Below, piece after piece: positions 16,894 through 25,884 of a stretch of DNA of 64,000 nt. The position numbers and the translations under genes were made by a program. This DNA comes from Bacteroidota bacterium (GTDB taxonomy: Bacteria; Bacteroidota; Bacteroidia; B-17B0; Aurantibacillaceae): assembly GCA_013697245.1 (NCBI GenBank), contig JACCXH010000057.1, positions 1 to 64,000 of the forward strand. The letters run 5' to 3'. A model generated the notes under the pieces. That model did not search any database, was not told where the DNA came from, and saw only the letters and a program-made list of their open reading frames with translations. Each line of letters begins with the position of its first letter. Within the stretch, counting starts at the first letter, position 1.

Positions 16894-17112
16894 ATGAAAC
16901 CAATTTTAAATTCTGTTACCGTTTGGTCCGGCGCATTTATGATCATTTTAGTATTAGCCGGCGCATTTGCGTTTACGTTCACAGACCTTATGACAGAAAA
17001 ATTATATGGCGGCAAACGCACAGGATTTATTGTTATGCTTTTTGCGTATGCCTTGTACAGAGGTTTTAGATTGTATCAAACTTTAAAATATAAAAGCAAA
17101 GATGAAGAATAG
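16894..17112 (+). CDS. Small two-helix membrane protein of tonB cluster
   Basis: This protein has 72 residues from the ATG at 16894 (an upstream ATG at 16876 would add six). It has two hydrophobic helices (about 9-31 and 44-60) joined by a loop containing LYGGKRTGF, and a charged C-terminus. I cannot name a family. Its stop overlaps the start of the PstS-like gene by 11 bp, so the two are probably coupled. Position between tonB and the lipoprotein suggests a small inner-membrane partner. Confidence 0.72.
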   Translation: MKPILNSVTVWSGAFMIILVLAGAFAFTFTDLMTEKLYGGKRTGFIVMLFAYALYRGFRLYQTLKYKSKDEE

Positions 17113-18049
17113 AAAAAATCTTTTCATAGGATTGTCTTGTGTCTTATGTCTTGCACCCTGTATCCTTTTTTTCGGTTGCAGCGATTATTTTAAGAACGAC
17201 TATACCGATAATTCGCCAACATCCGGAAAATTAAAAGTGTATTACGATGAAGGGTTACAACTGCATTTAAGCAACCAGGTGTATACTTTTGAAGCGCATT
17301 ACCCAAGCGCTCATTTAGAACTATTTTGCACCAACGAGGCGCATGCCGTGGAAGCTTTATATAACGATAGTTGCGAGGTCATTGTTATTTCAAGGGACTT
17401 GAACGAAAAAGAAAAAAAAGCATTTGCTTCAAAAAGTTATACGGTAAATCCAACCGCTGTGGCAAAAAGTGGTATTGCTTTAATAACAAATATAAATACG
17501 CCTTTAAAACAATTGTCGTACGAACAAATTGTTGATCTTTTAAGCAAACCCTTTGTGTGCCTTGATTCGCTGAGTAATCAAACAAAAATAAATGTAATGT
17601 TCGATAAAAATAACTCAAGCGCTATGTGTTATTTAAGAGATTCTCTTTTAAAAGGAAAAGCCTTTTCCGAAAACTGCAGTGTGATCAATTCATCATTAGA
17701 AACCATCAACTACGTAGCTAAAAATAAAAACACAATTGCTTTTATTGATTTTGCCTGGTTAAGCGATGTGGACGATTCTATCACAAAAGCCAATACCAAA
17801 AAAATAAAATTTATTCCAATCAGTAAAAAGAATAGTGCTCTATTTGAATACCCAAACCAAAGCAGTTTTAAAACCGAAAGTTATCCCTTTACACGCACAA
17901 TTTATGTTATTAAAAAAACAGGCGAGTTTACCCTGGCAAAAGGCTTCGAAACCTTTGTGGCCGGACCAAAAGGGCAAACTGCCTTTTTAAAACAAGGCTT
18001 GCTGCCAACAAAACAGCAGGAAAGAAGTATTGAGGTGAAACTGAAATAA
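17102..18049 (+). CDS. PstS-like substrate-binding lipoprotein
   Basis: The 315-residue protein has a lipoprotein signal ending in LFFGC (Cys at about 25). The mature part has the pattern of periplasmic phosphate-binding (PstS-type) proteins: LKVYYDEGL early, SCEVIVISRDLNEKE (the PBP first-lobe site), VAKSGIALITNINTPLKQLS and IVDLLSK, all typical of the PBP-like 2 fold. No ABC transporter genes are near; instead it is coupled to the small membrane protein and followed by a TPR protein. I infer a role tied to the ExbBD/TonB machine rather than classic phosphate import, but this is unproven. Confidence 0.78.
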   Translation: MKNRKNLFIGLSCVLCLAPCILFFGCSDYFKNDYTDNSPTSGKLKVYYDEGLQLHLSNQVYTFEAHYPSAHLELFCTNEAHAVEALYNDSCEVIVISRDLNEKEKKAFASKSYTVNPTAVAKSGIALITNINTPLKQLSYEQIVDLLSKPFVCLDSLSNQTKINVMFDKNNSSAMCYLRDSLLKGKAFSENCSVINSSLETINYVAKNKNTIAFIDFAWLSDVDDSITKANTKKIKFIPISKKNSALFEYPNQSSFKTESYPFTRTIYVIKKTGEFTLAKGFETFVAGPKGQTAFLKQGLLPTKQQERSIEVKLK

Positions 18050-18162
18050 ACGTGTGGTGCTTAAGCCCAAAAAATGCTAAAATCTACCCTACTTAATTAA
18101 TTGGTACTTAACTTGCAATATAAATTATTGTGTTATTTTTACAAAGATTTTATAATTAAACA

Positions 18163-19860
18163 ATGAAAAAAACGATCATATTTAGCGCTATTGCCCTAAC
18201 GGGTTTTTTAAATGCGCAAACCTTGCAAGAAGCAGTTGCTAAAACAGAGAACGAACGTTTTGAAGCCGCAGCAAAAGATTTTCGCGCTTTAATAGCTAAA
18301 GATCCTACAAAAGGCGAGAACTATTTTTATTATGGCGAGAACTTTTTTGAGAATGGTCAGGTAGACAGCGCCAATATTTTTTATTCAAAAGGGGCTGAGG
18401 TAAATGCTACTTACCCTTTAAACTACGTTGGTGTAGGAAAGGTATTATTAACCAAAGGCAATGCTACCGAGGCAAAAGCGCTTTTTTACAAAGCCGCTGC
18501 ATTAGGTGCAAATAAAAACGCCGAGCTTTTTCGCAAAATTGCTGAGGCTTGGTTAGCAACCGATACTAAAAATGCCGACGAAGCATTGTTACAAATAAAC
18601 GCAGCCATTAAATTAGAGCCAAAAAATCCCGAGAATTATATCATCCTTGGCGATGCGCAATTGGAAAAAAACCCAACCGATGGTAGCGGCCCAATTAAAA
18701 GCTACAAGCAAGCCACCACTTTAAATCCCAAGAATGTAAAAGGTATTTTGCGCGAGGGAAAATTATACCAACGCGGCCGTAACTACCAATTGGCCATTGA
18801 AAAATACAAAGAAGCAATTGGTATTGACCCAACATTTGCACCGGCCTACAGAGAGCTTGCTGAGGTTTATTCACTTTACCAACAACACACAAAAGCCATT
18901 GAGAACTGGAAAAAATATTTAGAATTAAATAACAGCGATGAAGCGCGTTACCGTTTTATGAGCGCGTTATTTTCTAACAAACAATTTCTGGATGCAATTA
19001 CAGAATATGAAGGCTTAAAAAAATCCGGTTTTAATAATTTATATTTAGAACGTTTAGCGGGTTATAGCTATTTTGAGAATGGCACAAAAGACACTTCTTC
19101 ATACAGAAAAGGATTAAACGCCATCAATAAATTTTTTGAAATGGCCGGCCCAAATTTTAAATATTTATATAACGATTATAAATACAAAGGCTTACTGTTA
19201 GCACGTACCGGTAAAGATTCATTAGGTGTAATTGAAATGGAAAAAGCAATTGCAATAGACCCTGCAGCAAGCTCTGAAATATTTTCAGACATTGCTACAA
19301 TTTACATGAAGTCAAAAAAATACGACAAGGTTGTAAAAGCCTACGAACGTAAAATGAATGGCGACTTTAAGAATTTAACCAATAACGATTTCTTTAGTTT
19401 AGGCAAAGCATATTATTTCTCAGGAGGAAATATACAAAGAGATGCTGCATTAATAAAAGATGCTAAAGCAAAAGAGAAAAAAGAAATGGAAGCAAAACCT
19501 TTTTTTATTAGTGCCGATTCTTCTTTTTCAAAGTTAACACAACTAAGCCCGACATGGCCTGTCGGTTATTTTTGGAGGGGTAGGGCTAATGTTCAACAAG
19601 ATCCAACAAACGAAAAAGGCTTGGCTAAACCACATTTTGAAAAAGCACTTTCCTTACTTAAGCCCGAAGAAAAAAATACGCCAACATACAAGAACAATGT
19701 AATTGAAGCATTAGAATATCTTGCGGGCTACTATACGTCTGTTGCAAAGGATAAAACAAAAGCAGATGAGTATTGGAAACAAGTTCAGGAAATAGACCCA
19801 GCAAATCCGAAAGCAAAAATTTATTTTAACCCACCAAAACAAGCGCCAAAAAAGCCTTAA
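18163..19860 (+). CDS. Exported TPR repeat protein
   Basis: The 565-residue protein has a signal peptide (cleavage after FLNAQ, about residue 19) and is built almost wholly of tetratricopeptide repeats, e.g. NYIILGDAQLEKNPTDGSG, AIEKYKEAIGIDPTFAPAY and AIENWKKYLELNN. It ends with a Pro/Lys tail (APKKP). TPR proteins of this size in the periplasm normally hold complexes together. It lies 113 bp after the PstS-like lipoprotein and likely belongs to the same cluster. Confidence 0.88.
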   Translation: MKKTIIFSAIALTGFLNAQTLQEAVAKTENERFEAAAKDFRALIAKDPTKGENYFYYGENFFENGQVDSANIFYSKGAEVNATYPLNYVGVGKVLLTKGNATEAKALFYKAAALGANKNAELFRKIAEAWLATDTKNADEALLQINAAIKLEPKNPENYIILGDAQLEKNPTDGSGPIKSYKQATTLNPKNVKGILREGKLYQRGRNYQLAIEKYKEAIGIDPTFAPAYRELAEVYSLYQQHTKAIENWKKYLELNNSDEARYRFMSALFSNKQFLDAITEYEGLKKSGFNNLYLERLAGYSYFENGTKDTSSYRKGLNAINKFFEMAGPNFKYLYNDYKYKGLLLARTGKDSLGVIEMEKAIAIDPAASSEIFSDIATIYMKSKKYDKVVKAYERKMNGDFKNLTNNDFFSLGKAYYFSGGNIQRDAALIKDAKAKEKKEMEAKPFFISADSSFSKLTQLSPTWPVGYFWRGRANVQQDPTNEKGLAKPHFEKALSLLKPEEKNTPTYKNNVIEALEYLAGYYTSVAKDKTKADEYWKQVQEIDPANPKAKIYFNPPKQAPKKP

Positions 19861-19888
19861 ACAAAAACGGTTAGATTAGTGAAATCTT

Positions 19889-19918
19889 AAACCCCATCGT
19901 ATTTTATACGATGGGGTT
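19889..19918 (+). terminator. Hairpin after TPR gene
   Basis: AAACCCCATCGTAT pairs perfectly with ATACGATGGGGTTT across a 2-base loop, 28 bp after the TPR stop. The following T-tract is interrupted (TTTGAATTT), so it is a strong hairpin and moderate terminator. Confidence 0.7.
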
Positions 19919-19953
19919 TGAATTTATTACCCTTATGAATTAATAGATAAAAT

Positions 19954-19982
19954 AATTTGTGAAATTAGTGTAATTCGTGGCT
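19954..19982 (+). repeat. Dispersed repeat family B, copy 1
   Basis: AATTTGTGAAATTAGTGTAA followed by TTCGTGGCT aligns with the copies at 35002-35032 and 41421-41452 (shared pattern AATYTGTG...GNAATTCGNGGCT, in the same orientation). Confidence 0.5.
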
Positions 19983-20080
19983 CCCTTCAACCCTCCAATA
20001 TTAATGGTTTAATTGTTTACGTAAACCTGTTAAAATAAGCAAAACATCCTAAATTAAAGTACTCATTTTGACTATTTTAC

Positions 20081-20088
20081 TATCTTTG
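20081..20088 (+). promoter_or_regulatory. Putative -7 promoter element of uppS
   Basis: TATCTTTG is a perfect TAnnTTTG match 16 bp before the uppS ATG. No TTTG at the proper -33 distance was found. Confidence 0.45.
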
Positions 20089-20104
20089 TCTGCCTAGTTA
20101 ACCC

Positions 20105-20851
20105 ATGGATTTAAAGCAATCGATCAATAAAAACAATATTCCGCAGCACGTGGCCATTATTATGGATGGTAATGGCCGTTGGGCCAAACAACAGGGTGAG
20201 GACCGTATTTTTGGTCACCACGAGGGCGTTAACTCAGTACGCGAGATAGTTGAAGCTTGTGGCGAAGTAGGCGTAAAGTTTTTAACCCTTTATGCTTTTA
20301 GCACCGAAAACTGGAACCGCCCAAAAGAGGAAGTAGACGCTTTAATGGAATTGTTAGTGGCCACCATTAGCATGGAAACACCCAACCTCAACAAAAAAGG
20401 TGTAAAACTTCAGGCCATTGGCGATATAACAAGCCTGCCTTTATCCTGTCAACAAGAATTACAAGAATCAATAGATATAACTTCCAAGAACGATACGGTA
20501 ACTTTAATTTTAGCGTTAAGCTACTCCAGTAAATGGGAGATAACCCATTCGGTGAAAGAGATCGCAAAACAAGTGGAACAAGGAAAATTAAAAGCCTCAG
20601 AAATTACTTCAAAACACATTGAAAAACATTTAAACACCTACATTTTTCCCGATCCGGAATTAATGATCCGCACCAGCGGCGAACACCGCATCAGCAATTT
20701 TTTATTATGGCAGTTGGCATATGCTGAATTTTATTTTACAGATACTTTATGGCCCGACTTTAGAAAGGACGATTTTTTTAAAGCCATTTTATCTTATCAG
20801 AACCGTGAGCGCCGTTTCGGAAAAACAAGCGATCAAATCTCAAAAAATTAA
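20105..20851 (+). CDS. uppS: Undecaprenyl diphosphate synthase
   Basis: This is a 248-residue cis-prenyltransferase that extends farnesyl diphosphate with isopentenyl units to undecaprenyl diphosphate, the lipid carrier for peptidoglycan and O-antigen. The signature HVAIIMDGNGRWAKQ (15-29) contains the catalytic Asp; GHHEGVNSVREIV and LYAFSTENWNRP follow, and the C-terminal IRTSGEHRISNFLLWQ with YAEFYFTDTLWPDF is complete. It is the first gene of an envelope cluster; bamA begins 1 bp after its stop. Confidence 0.96.
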   Translation: MDLKQSINKNNIPQHVAIIMDGNGRWAKQQGEDRIFGHHEGVNSVREIVEACGEVGVKFLTLYAFSTENWNRPKEEVDALMELLVATISMETPNLNKKGVKLQAIGDITSLPLSCQQELQESIDITSKNDTVTLILALSYSSKWEITHSVKEIAKQVEQGKLKASEITSKHIEKHLNTYIFPDPELMIRTSGEHRISNFLLWQLAYAEFYFTDTLWPDFRKDDFFKAILSYQNRERRFGKTSDQISKN

Positions 20852-20852
20852 A

Positions 20853-23435
20853 ATGGAAAAACGGATAACAAAACTGATTTTTCTATTAATAATATGCCTA
20901 AAAGGTTTTTCTCAAGAAGACTCTTTGTTTTTGGATGCATTAAAAAATCCCAAAAAATATACTATTGGCGGTGTTATAATTGAAGGAGCCGACAACACCG
21001 ATAAAAATGTGGTTAGCCTTTTATCCGGCCTTGTTAAAGGCGATGAAATTACCGTGCCCGGAGATAAGATCAGCGAAGCTATAAAAGCGCTTTGGAAACA
21101 AAATATTTTTGAAGACGTTCAAATTATCCAGGATAAAATTATTGGTACCGATATTTTCCTAACAATAAAAGTGACTGAGCGCCCCCGCCTATCAAAGTTT
21201 TCATTTAAAGGCGACGTTAAAAAAAGCGATGCCGATGATATCCGAAATAAGATCCGCCTATTGCAGGGCCGAGTGGTTACCGATTACATGATTGGCACCA
21301 TAAAAAATACGGTAAGGGATTTTTATTTAGACAAGGGGTATTATTTTAATAAAGTAGATATTATCCAGGTAAGAGATACAACAAAAAAAACACCCTTCAC
21401 CATTGTAACGATTAAAGTAACAAAAGGAAAAAAAGTGCGCATACAAGAGGTTAATATAAACGGCAATACTGTTTTTAAAGATTGGCAGCTACGCCGTAAG
21501 CTGGAGGACAGTAAGCGCCGCCGCTGGTATAATCCCTTTAACTCCGGCAAATATTTAGAGGATAATTTAAAAAAAGATCTTCCTGCCATTGCAGCAAAAT
21601 ATAATGCAAAAGGCTATCGTGATGCGCGTGTGATAAAAGACTCGGTTTATTTTGTTGCGCCAAACCGTGTCGCCATTGATATTTTGGTTGACGAAGGACA
21701 TAAATATTATTTTGGTAATTTTAAATGGTTTGGTAACAGCAAATACCGCAGCGGCCAGTTAGATACGATCTTAAATATTCCTTCCGGCAGCGTTTACGAT
21801 CAAAGTAAATTAGATCAAAAACTATTCATGAACCCAAGCGGTTATGATATCACCAGTCTTTATATGGATGATGGTTATTTGTTCTTCAACGTCAATCCGC
21901 AGGAAAGTAATGTTCACAATGATACCATTGATTTTGATATTTTAATGTACGAAGGTAGACAAGCAACCATAAATAAAGTTACTGTTAAAGGAAACGATAA
22001 AACTAACGATCATGTAATTTACCGCGAGATAAGAACCAAGCCCGGTCAGCTTTTCAGACGTTCTGATATTATTCGTACTGTTCGCGAACTTTCCCAGTTG
22101 GGGTATTTTGATCCTGAAAAACTGGTTCCAACACCAAGCCCAAACCCGGCAGACGGAACTGTTGATATTGAATATGCGGTTGAAGAAAAACCAAGCGACC
22201 AGATAGAACTGAGTGGTGGTTGGGGCGGAAGAAACTCGCTTAATAGCCAAAGCGGTCAGGGTGGTATTGGTATTATTGGTACCCTTGGTGTAACCTTTAA
22301 TAATTTCTCGGCAAAAAATCTTTTCAAGAAAAATTCGTGGCGCCCTTTGCCAAGTGGCGATGGACAGCGTTTAAGCGTGCGTGCGCAAACAAACGGCATC
22401 TATTATCAATCGTATAATTTTTCGTTTACCGAGCCTTGGCTAGGAGGTAAAAAACCAAACTCACTAACGGTTTCGGCTTTTCACTCTTTATTTAGCAACG
22501 GGCAAAAAAAATATATTGATAGCGAAGTAGGAAAGATCTTCAACCCAAAAAGACAAAGCATGAGCATTATTGGCGGCTCTGTTGGTTTAGGCAGGCGCTT
22601 AAAATGGCCCGATAATTATTTTAATATGTTTACCAATTTAAACTATAATTATTACGATCTTAAAAATTATGGAGCATTTATTTTTGCAAACGGTTACGCC
22701 AATGATCTTAATTTAAGTATCAATATTTCAAGAAACTCTGTCGATCAGCCAATTTATCCAAAAACAGGCTCTAACTTTGTGTTTCATGGTCAATATACTC
22801 CACCTTATTCATTGGTAAATAATAAAGATTATACAAATCTTACAGCCGCAGAGAGATATAAATATATAGAATATCAAAAATATAAGATCACCGCAGAATG
22901 GTTTACACAACTAACCAATAAAAAAGCCGCAGAGGGCAAAGAGGCACGTAATTTGGTGTTACGTACCAAAGTGGGTTACGGCTTTTTAGCACGTTATAAT
23001 AAATCTGTTGGCTACTCGCCGTTTGAACGTTTTTATTTGGGAGGCAGTGGTATTAGCGGTTTCCAAAACTTTGTGGCCAGAGAGATCATTGCTTTAAGGG
23101 GTTACCCCGATAACAGTTTATCATCCAGTTATGGCGATCCTATTTGTGCCCGTTATACAATGGAATTGCGTTACCCAATTAGCTTAAACCCGCAAGCTAC
23201 CATATTTGTTTTAGGTTTTGCAGAGGCGGGTAACTCATGGACAGATTACAAGAACTTTAATCCCTTTCAGGTAAAACGCAGCGCCGGCTTTGGTTTACGC
23301 GTGTTTTTACCAATGTTTGGATTGTTGGGAATAGATTATGGTTGGGGCTTTGATAATGTGCCGGGCCAACCCGGAATCGGTAATGGCAAAGGGCAGTTCC
23401 ACTTTACGATTGGCGGGGCTTTGGGCGAACTATAA
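20853..23435 (+). CDS. bamA: Outer membrane protein assembly factor BamA
   Basis: The 860-residue protein is the Omp85-family core of the beta-barrel assembly machine. I start it at ATG 20853, where a signal peptide follows (LIFLLIICLKGFSQ); the open frame extends upstream inside uppS but has no signal there. POTRA domains occupy about 35-430 (repeated GN..T/ GDVKKSDADDI / VNINGNTVFKDWQLRRKL / VTVKGNDKTNDHVIYREI). A 16-strand barrel follows, with the GxGISGFQ and ALRGYP motifs (VRGF/Y-like loop-6 region), ending FHFTIGGALGEL. It inserts outer-membrane proteins, and the downstream OmpH chaperones deliver them. Confidence 0.95.
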   Translation: MEKRITKLIFLLIICLKGFSQEDSLFLDALKNPKKYTIGGVIIEGADNTDKNVVSLLSGLVKGDEITVPGDKISEAIKALWKQNIFEDVQIIQDKIIGTDIFLTIKVTERPRLSKFSFKGDVKKSDADDIRNKIRLLQGRVVTDYMIGTIKNTVRDFYLDKGYYFNKVDIIQVRDTTKKTPFTIVTIKVTKGKKVRIQEVNINGNTVFKDWQLRRKLEDSKRRRWYNPFNSGKYLEDNLKKDLPAIAAKYNAKGYRDARVIKDSVYFVAPNRVAIDILVDEGHKYYFGNFKWFGNSKYRSGQLDTILNIPSGSVYDQSKLDQKLFMNPSGYDITSLYMDDGYLFFNVNPQESNVHNDTIDFDILMYEGRQATINKVTVKGNDKTNDHVIYREIRTKPGQLFRRSDIIRTVRELSQLGYFDPEKLVPTPSPNPADGTVDIEYAVEEKPSDQIELSGGWGGRNSLNSQSGQGGIGIIGTLGVTFNNFSAKNLFKKNSWRPLPSGDGQRLSVRAQTNGIYYQSYNFSFTEPWLGGKKPNSLTVSAFHSLFSNGQKKYIDSEVGKIFNPKRQSMSIIGGSVGLGRRLKWPDNYFNMFTNLNYNYYDLKNYGAFIFANGYANDLNLSINISRNSVDQPIYPKTGSNFVFHGQYTPPYSLVNNKDYTNLTAAERYKYIEYQKYKITAEWFTQLTNKKAAEGKEARNLVLRTKVGYGFLARYNKSVGYSPFERFYLGGSGISGFQNFVAREIIALRGYPDNSLSSSYGDPICARYTMELRYPISLNPQATIFVLGFAEAGNSWTDYKNFNPFQVKRSAGFGLRVFLPMFGLLGIDYGWGFDNVPGQPGIGNGKGQFHFTIGGALGEL

Positions 23436-23506
23436 CCCAAAAATTTGTTAATTGCACGATATTTTTTTGAATGGCACGTTTTATGATTAAATTTAAAAAC
23501 TTAAAT

Positions 23507-24037
23507 ATGAAAGCAAAAAATAAGATCATTTGTTTCCTGTTTGTCATCCTTTCGGGTTTTGCCTTTGCGCAAAGCGGCGCGGCAAAATTTGGTTATGTTG
23601 ATACGGATTATATTTTATCACAGATCCCCGAGTATAAAGCAGCGCAAAGCGAGTTAGATAAGACCAGCGTGCAGTGGCAAAAAGAAATTGAAGGAAAATA
23701 TTCTGAGATCGATAAATTATATAAAGCTTATCAAGCCGATGCTATTTTATTGACCGACGAGATGAAAAAGAAGCGAGAGAACGAGATCGTAAATAAAGAA
23801 AAAGAGGCAAAAGACCTTCAAAAATCACGTTTTGGTGTAGATGGAGAATTGTTTAAAAAACGTCAGGAATTGGTAAAACCTATACAGGATAAGGTTTACA
23901 ACGCTATTAAAGTAATTGCCGAAAAATCGGGCCTTGGTTTTATCTTAGATAAAAGTGGCCAGGTTTCTATTTTATATGCTAATAGCAAGTACGATAAAAG
24001 CGACGACATTTTAGTTTATCTCGGATACAAAAAGTAA
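23507..24037 (+). CDS. OmpH/Skp-family periplasmic chaperone, first copy
   Basis: The 176-residue exported protein starts, in my reading, at ATG 23507, which gives a good signal peptide (KIICFLFVILSGFAFAQ); the ATG at 23471 would add 12 residues in front. The mature part shows the OmpH pattern: AAKFGYVDTDYILSQIPEYKAA, a long charged coiled coil (about 55-125), then a compact end with SGLGFILDKSG. Skp-like trimers hold unfolded barrel proteins for BamA. A second copy follows 31 bp later. Confidence 0.88.
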   Translation: MKAKNKIICFLFVILSGFAFAQSGAAKFGYVDTDYILSQIPEYKAAQSELDKTSVQWQKEIEGKYSEIDKLYKAYQADAILLTDEMKKKRENEIVNKEKEAKDLQKSRFGVDGELFKKRQELVKPIQDKVYNAIKVIAEKSGLGFILDKSGQVSILYANSKYDKSDDILVYLGYKK

Positions 24038-24068
24038 TTTTAAAAAATAAATAAATCAAAAAACAAGT

Positions 24069-24665
24069 ATGAAATCTACAGTTAAAAAAGTAGCCTTAAT
24101 TATTGCAGCAAGCGGATTGTTTTCGGTTGCATCTGCACAAAAAATAGCGCACCTGAGTTTGGATTCTTTGATCAGCTTAATGCCCGAAACCAAAGTAGCG
24201 AAAGAAACAGCGCAAAATTATTTAAAAGGAATTGATGCCGAATCTATCAGCATGCAAACTGAGTTAGAAACCAAGTATAAAGATTACATGGACAAGCAGA
24301 CAACCATGAGCGATCTGGTTAAAAAAACCAAAGAAGATGAGCTGAATCAATTACAAAGACGTATTGAGGATTTTAAACAACAAGCACAGCAAGACTATCA
24401 GCGTAAAACCGCTGAGTTAACTGCACCCATCATGGATAAAGCCAAAAAAGGAATTGAAGCAGTTGCAAAAGAAGGAAGCTATAAATACGTTTTAGATACA
24501 AGCGGCGGAAGCGTTTTATACAGCGAAGCATCTGAAGATATTTTAAGTGCCGTAAAAAAGAAATTAGATTCAATGCCTGCGGCGGTTATTCCCGGCGCTA
24601 CTAATCCAACAGGTGGCATTAAAACACCTCCGGGTGGCGGAAAAACTGTTCCAAAAGGAAAATAA
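24069..24665 (+). CDS. OmpH/Skp-family periplasmic chaperone, second copy
   Basis: The 198-residue paralogue of the preceding gene has signal peptide 1-23 (cleavage after SVASA). It continues with KIAHLSLDSLISLMPETKVAK, a coiled coil (about 60-125, rich in Lys/Glu/Gln), and the conserved YKYVLDTSGGSVLY end. It carries an extra Pro/Gly tail (TNPTGGIKTPPGGG), which its neighbour lacks. Tandem ompH genes behind bamA are common in Bacteroidota. A strong terminator follows. Confidence 0.9.
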   Translation: MKSTVKKVALIIAASGLFSVASAQKIAHLSLDSLISLMPETKVAKETAQNYLKGIDAESISMQTELETKYKDYMDKQTTMSDLVKKTKEDELNQLQRRIEDFKQQAQQDYQRKTAELTAPIMDKAKKGIEAVAKEGSYKYVLDTSGGSVLYSEASEDILSAVKKKLDSMPAAVIPGATNPTGGIKTPPGGGKTVPKGK

Positions 24666-24686
24666 AAATAGATCAATAATCCCAAA

Positions 24687-24716
24687 CCCTCTGTGCTAAA
24701 ACGCAGAGGGTTTTTT
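24687..24716 (+). terminator. Terminator of the uppS-bamA-ompH cluster
   Basis: CCCTCTG (24687-24693) pairs with CAGAGGG (24704-24710), followed by TTTTTT. It is a clear Rho-independent terminator. Confidence 0.88.
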
Positions 24717-24930
24717 ATTTATAAAAACCTAACTTTAAAGCATAAAATTTACTTAGGCGTTTTGATAGAAATTTAAAAAACTCAAAAAAAGTTAGTAAAA
24801 TTGGTCGTATAAATTACTAAACTCGTCTAATTTATGCCAATTTCAACTGCAATTGTTAATAACTACAAGGCGTGCCAAGATTAATTAAACATACGAATTA
24901 CTTAACTTCAAATAACAAAAAAATTATAAA

Positions 24931-25812
24931 ATGAGATTCACATTATTTTTCGCATTAAGTTTTGGGTATATAAGTACTCAATTTGCGCAATCGTATGAAG
25001 TGATTCCCAATACTAAAGATACTATTAACTTTATTGACGAGCTTGGAAAGAAACAGGGTAAATGGATTTTATTCGGAAAACACAAACCAAATACCTGTTT
25101 TGCGCCTAGTCAAAAAGCAGAAGAAGGGGCTTACAACGAAAACCGTAAAACCGGTATCTGGATGGAGTATTTTTGTAATGGAAACACCAAGAACAAAGTA
25201 ACATTTATTAATGGTCGCCCGGATGGCTATGCTGTAATTTTTCATGAGAATGGAAAAGTAGAAGAAGAAGGACAATGGAAAAATAACCGCTGGGTTGGCG
25301 CTTTTAAGCAATATTACGACAATGGTCAGGTGCAACACGAATTTAAATTTAATGAAGGTGGTAAACGCGAAGGCGTTCAAACCTATAAATATGAGAATGG
25401 GCAAGTAGCGGTTCAGGGAAATTTTGTGAACGGCAAAGAAACCGGCACTATTAAAGAATTTCACGAGAACGGACAATTAAAAGCTGAGAAAAAATTCGAT
25501 AATGGAAATGTAGATGTGGCTTCAATTAAAACGTATGAGTCAACCGAAAAAATAGTTAAGAAAGTAGAAGTGCCCGACAATGCTCCAAAAATTGCTATTA
25601 AGGATGAAAAACCTGCAACCACAGGCCCAATGGTATTAAATGGCAAACAAACATTGTATAATAAAAGCAAACAAATTACAAAAGACGGCATTTTTAAAGA
25701 CAACCGTTTTATGGAAGGCAAAGCTTATATCTATAACGATAATGGCATCTTAACCCAAATAGCCGTTTATAAAAACGGTATTTATGTTGGTGATACACCA
25801 ATAGAAAACTAA
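24931..25812 (+). CDS. Exported MORN-like (YwqK-type) repeat protein
   Basis: The 293-residue protein has a signal peptide (cleavage after TQFAQ) and repeated motifs of the form W..YY.NGQ....F..GK..G, e.g. GIWMEYFCNGN, GAFKQYYDNGQVQHE, TYKYENGQVAVQGNFVNGK and EFHENGQLKAEKKFDNG. These are MORN-variant repeats, often named YwqK antitoxin-like, though no toxin is present and the export signal argues against an antitoxin role. The function is probably structural or envelope-associated. A terminator follows it. Confidence 0.82.
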   Translation: MRFTLFFALSFGYISTQFAQSYEVIPNTKDTINFIDELGKKQGKWILFGKHKPNTCFAPSQKAEEGAYNENRKTGIWMEYFCNGNTKNKVTFINGRPDGYAVIFHENGKVEEEGQWKNNRWVGAFKQYYDNGQVQHEFKFNEGGKREGVQTYKYENGQVAVQGNFVNGKETGTIKEFHENGQLKAEKKFDNGNVDVASIKTYESTEKIVKKVEVPDNAPKIAIKDEKPATTGPMVLNGKQTLYNKSKQITKDGIFKDNRFMEGKAYIYNDNGILTQIAVYKNGIYVGDTPIEN

Positions 25813-25834
25813 TTAATTATATTTAATATAATTT

Positions 25835-25864
25835 AAGGCGGAAATATTTTTTCCGCCTTTTTTT
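25835..25864 (+). terminator. Terminator after MORN-like gene
   Basis: AAGGCGGAA pairs with TTCCGCCTT around a short AT loop, followed by a T-run. It separates this gene from cysS, whose ATG is 20 bp on. Confidence 0.85.
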
Positions 25865-25884
25865 ATTCCGTAATTTAGTCTTCT

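Noticed and set aside
20721-20852. Extended BamA start inside uppS
   Set aside because: The upstream part is uppS in another frame, and the signal peptide begins at 20853.
24931-25812. Antitoxin of a toxin-antitoxin pair (YwqK name)
   Set aside because: No toxin gene is adjacent and the protein has an export signal; only the repeat type matches.
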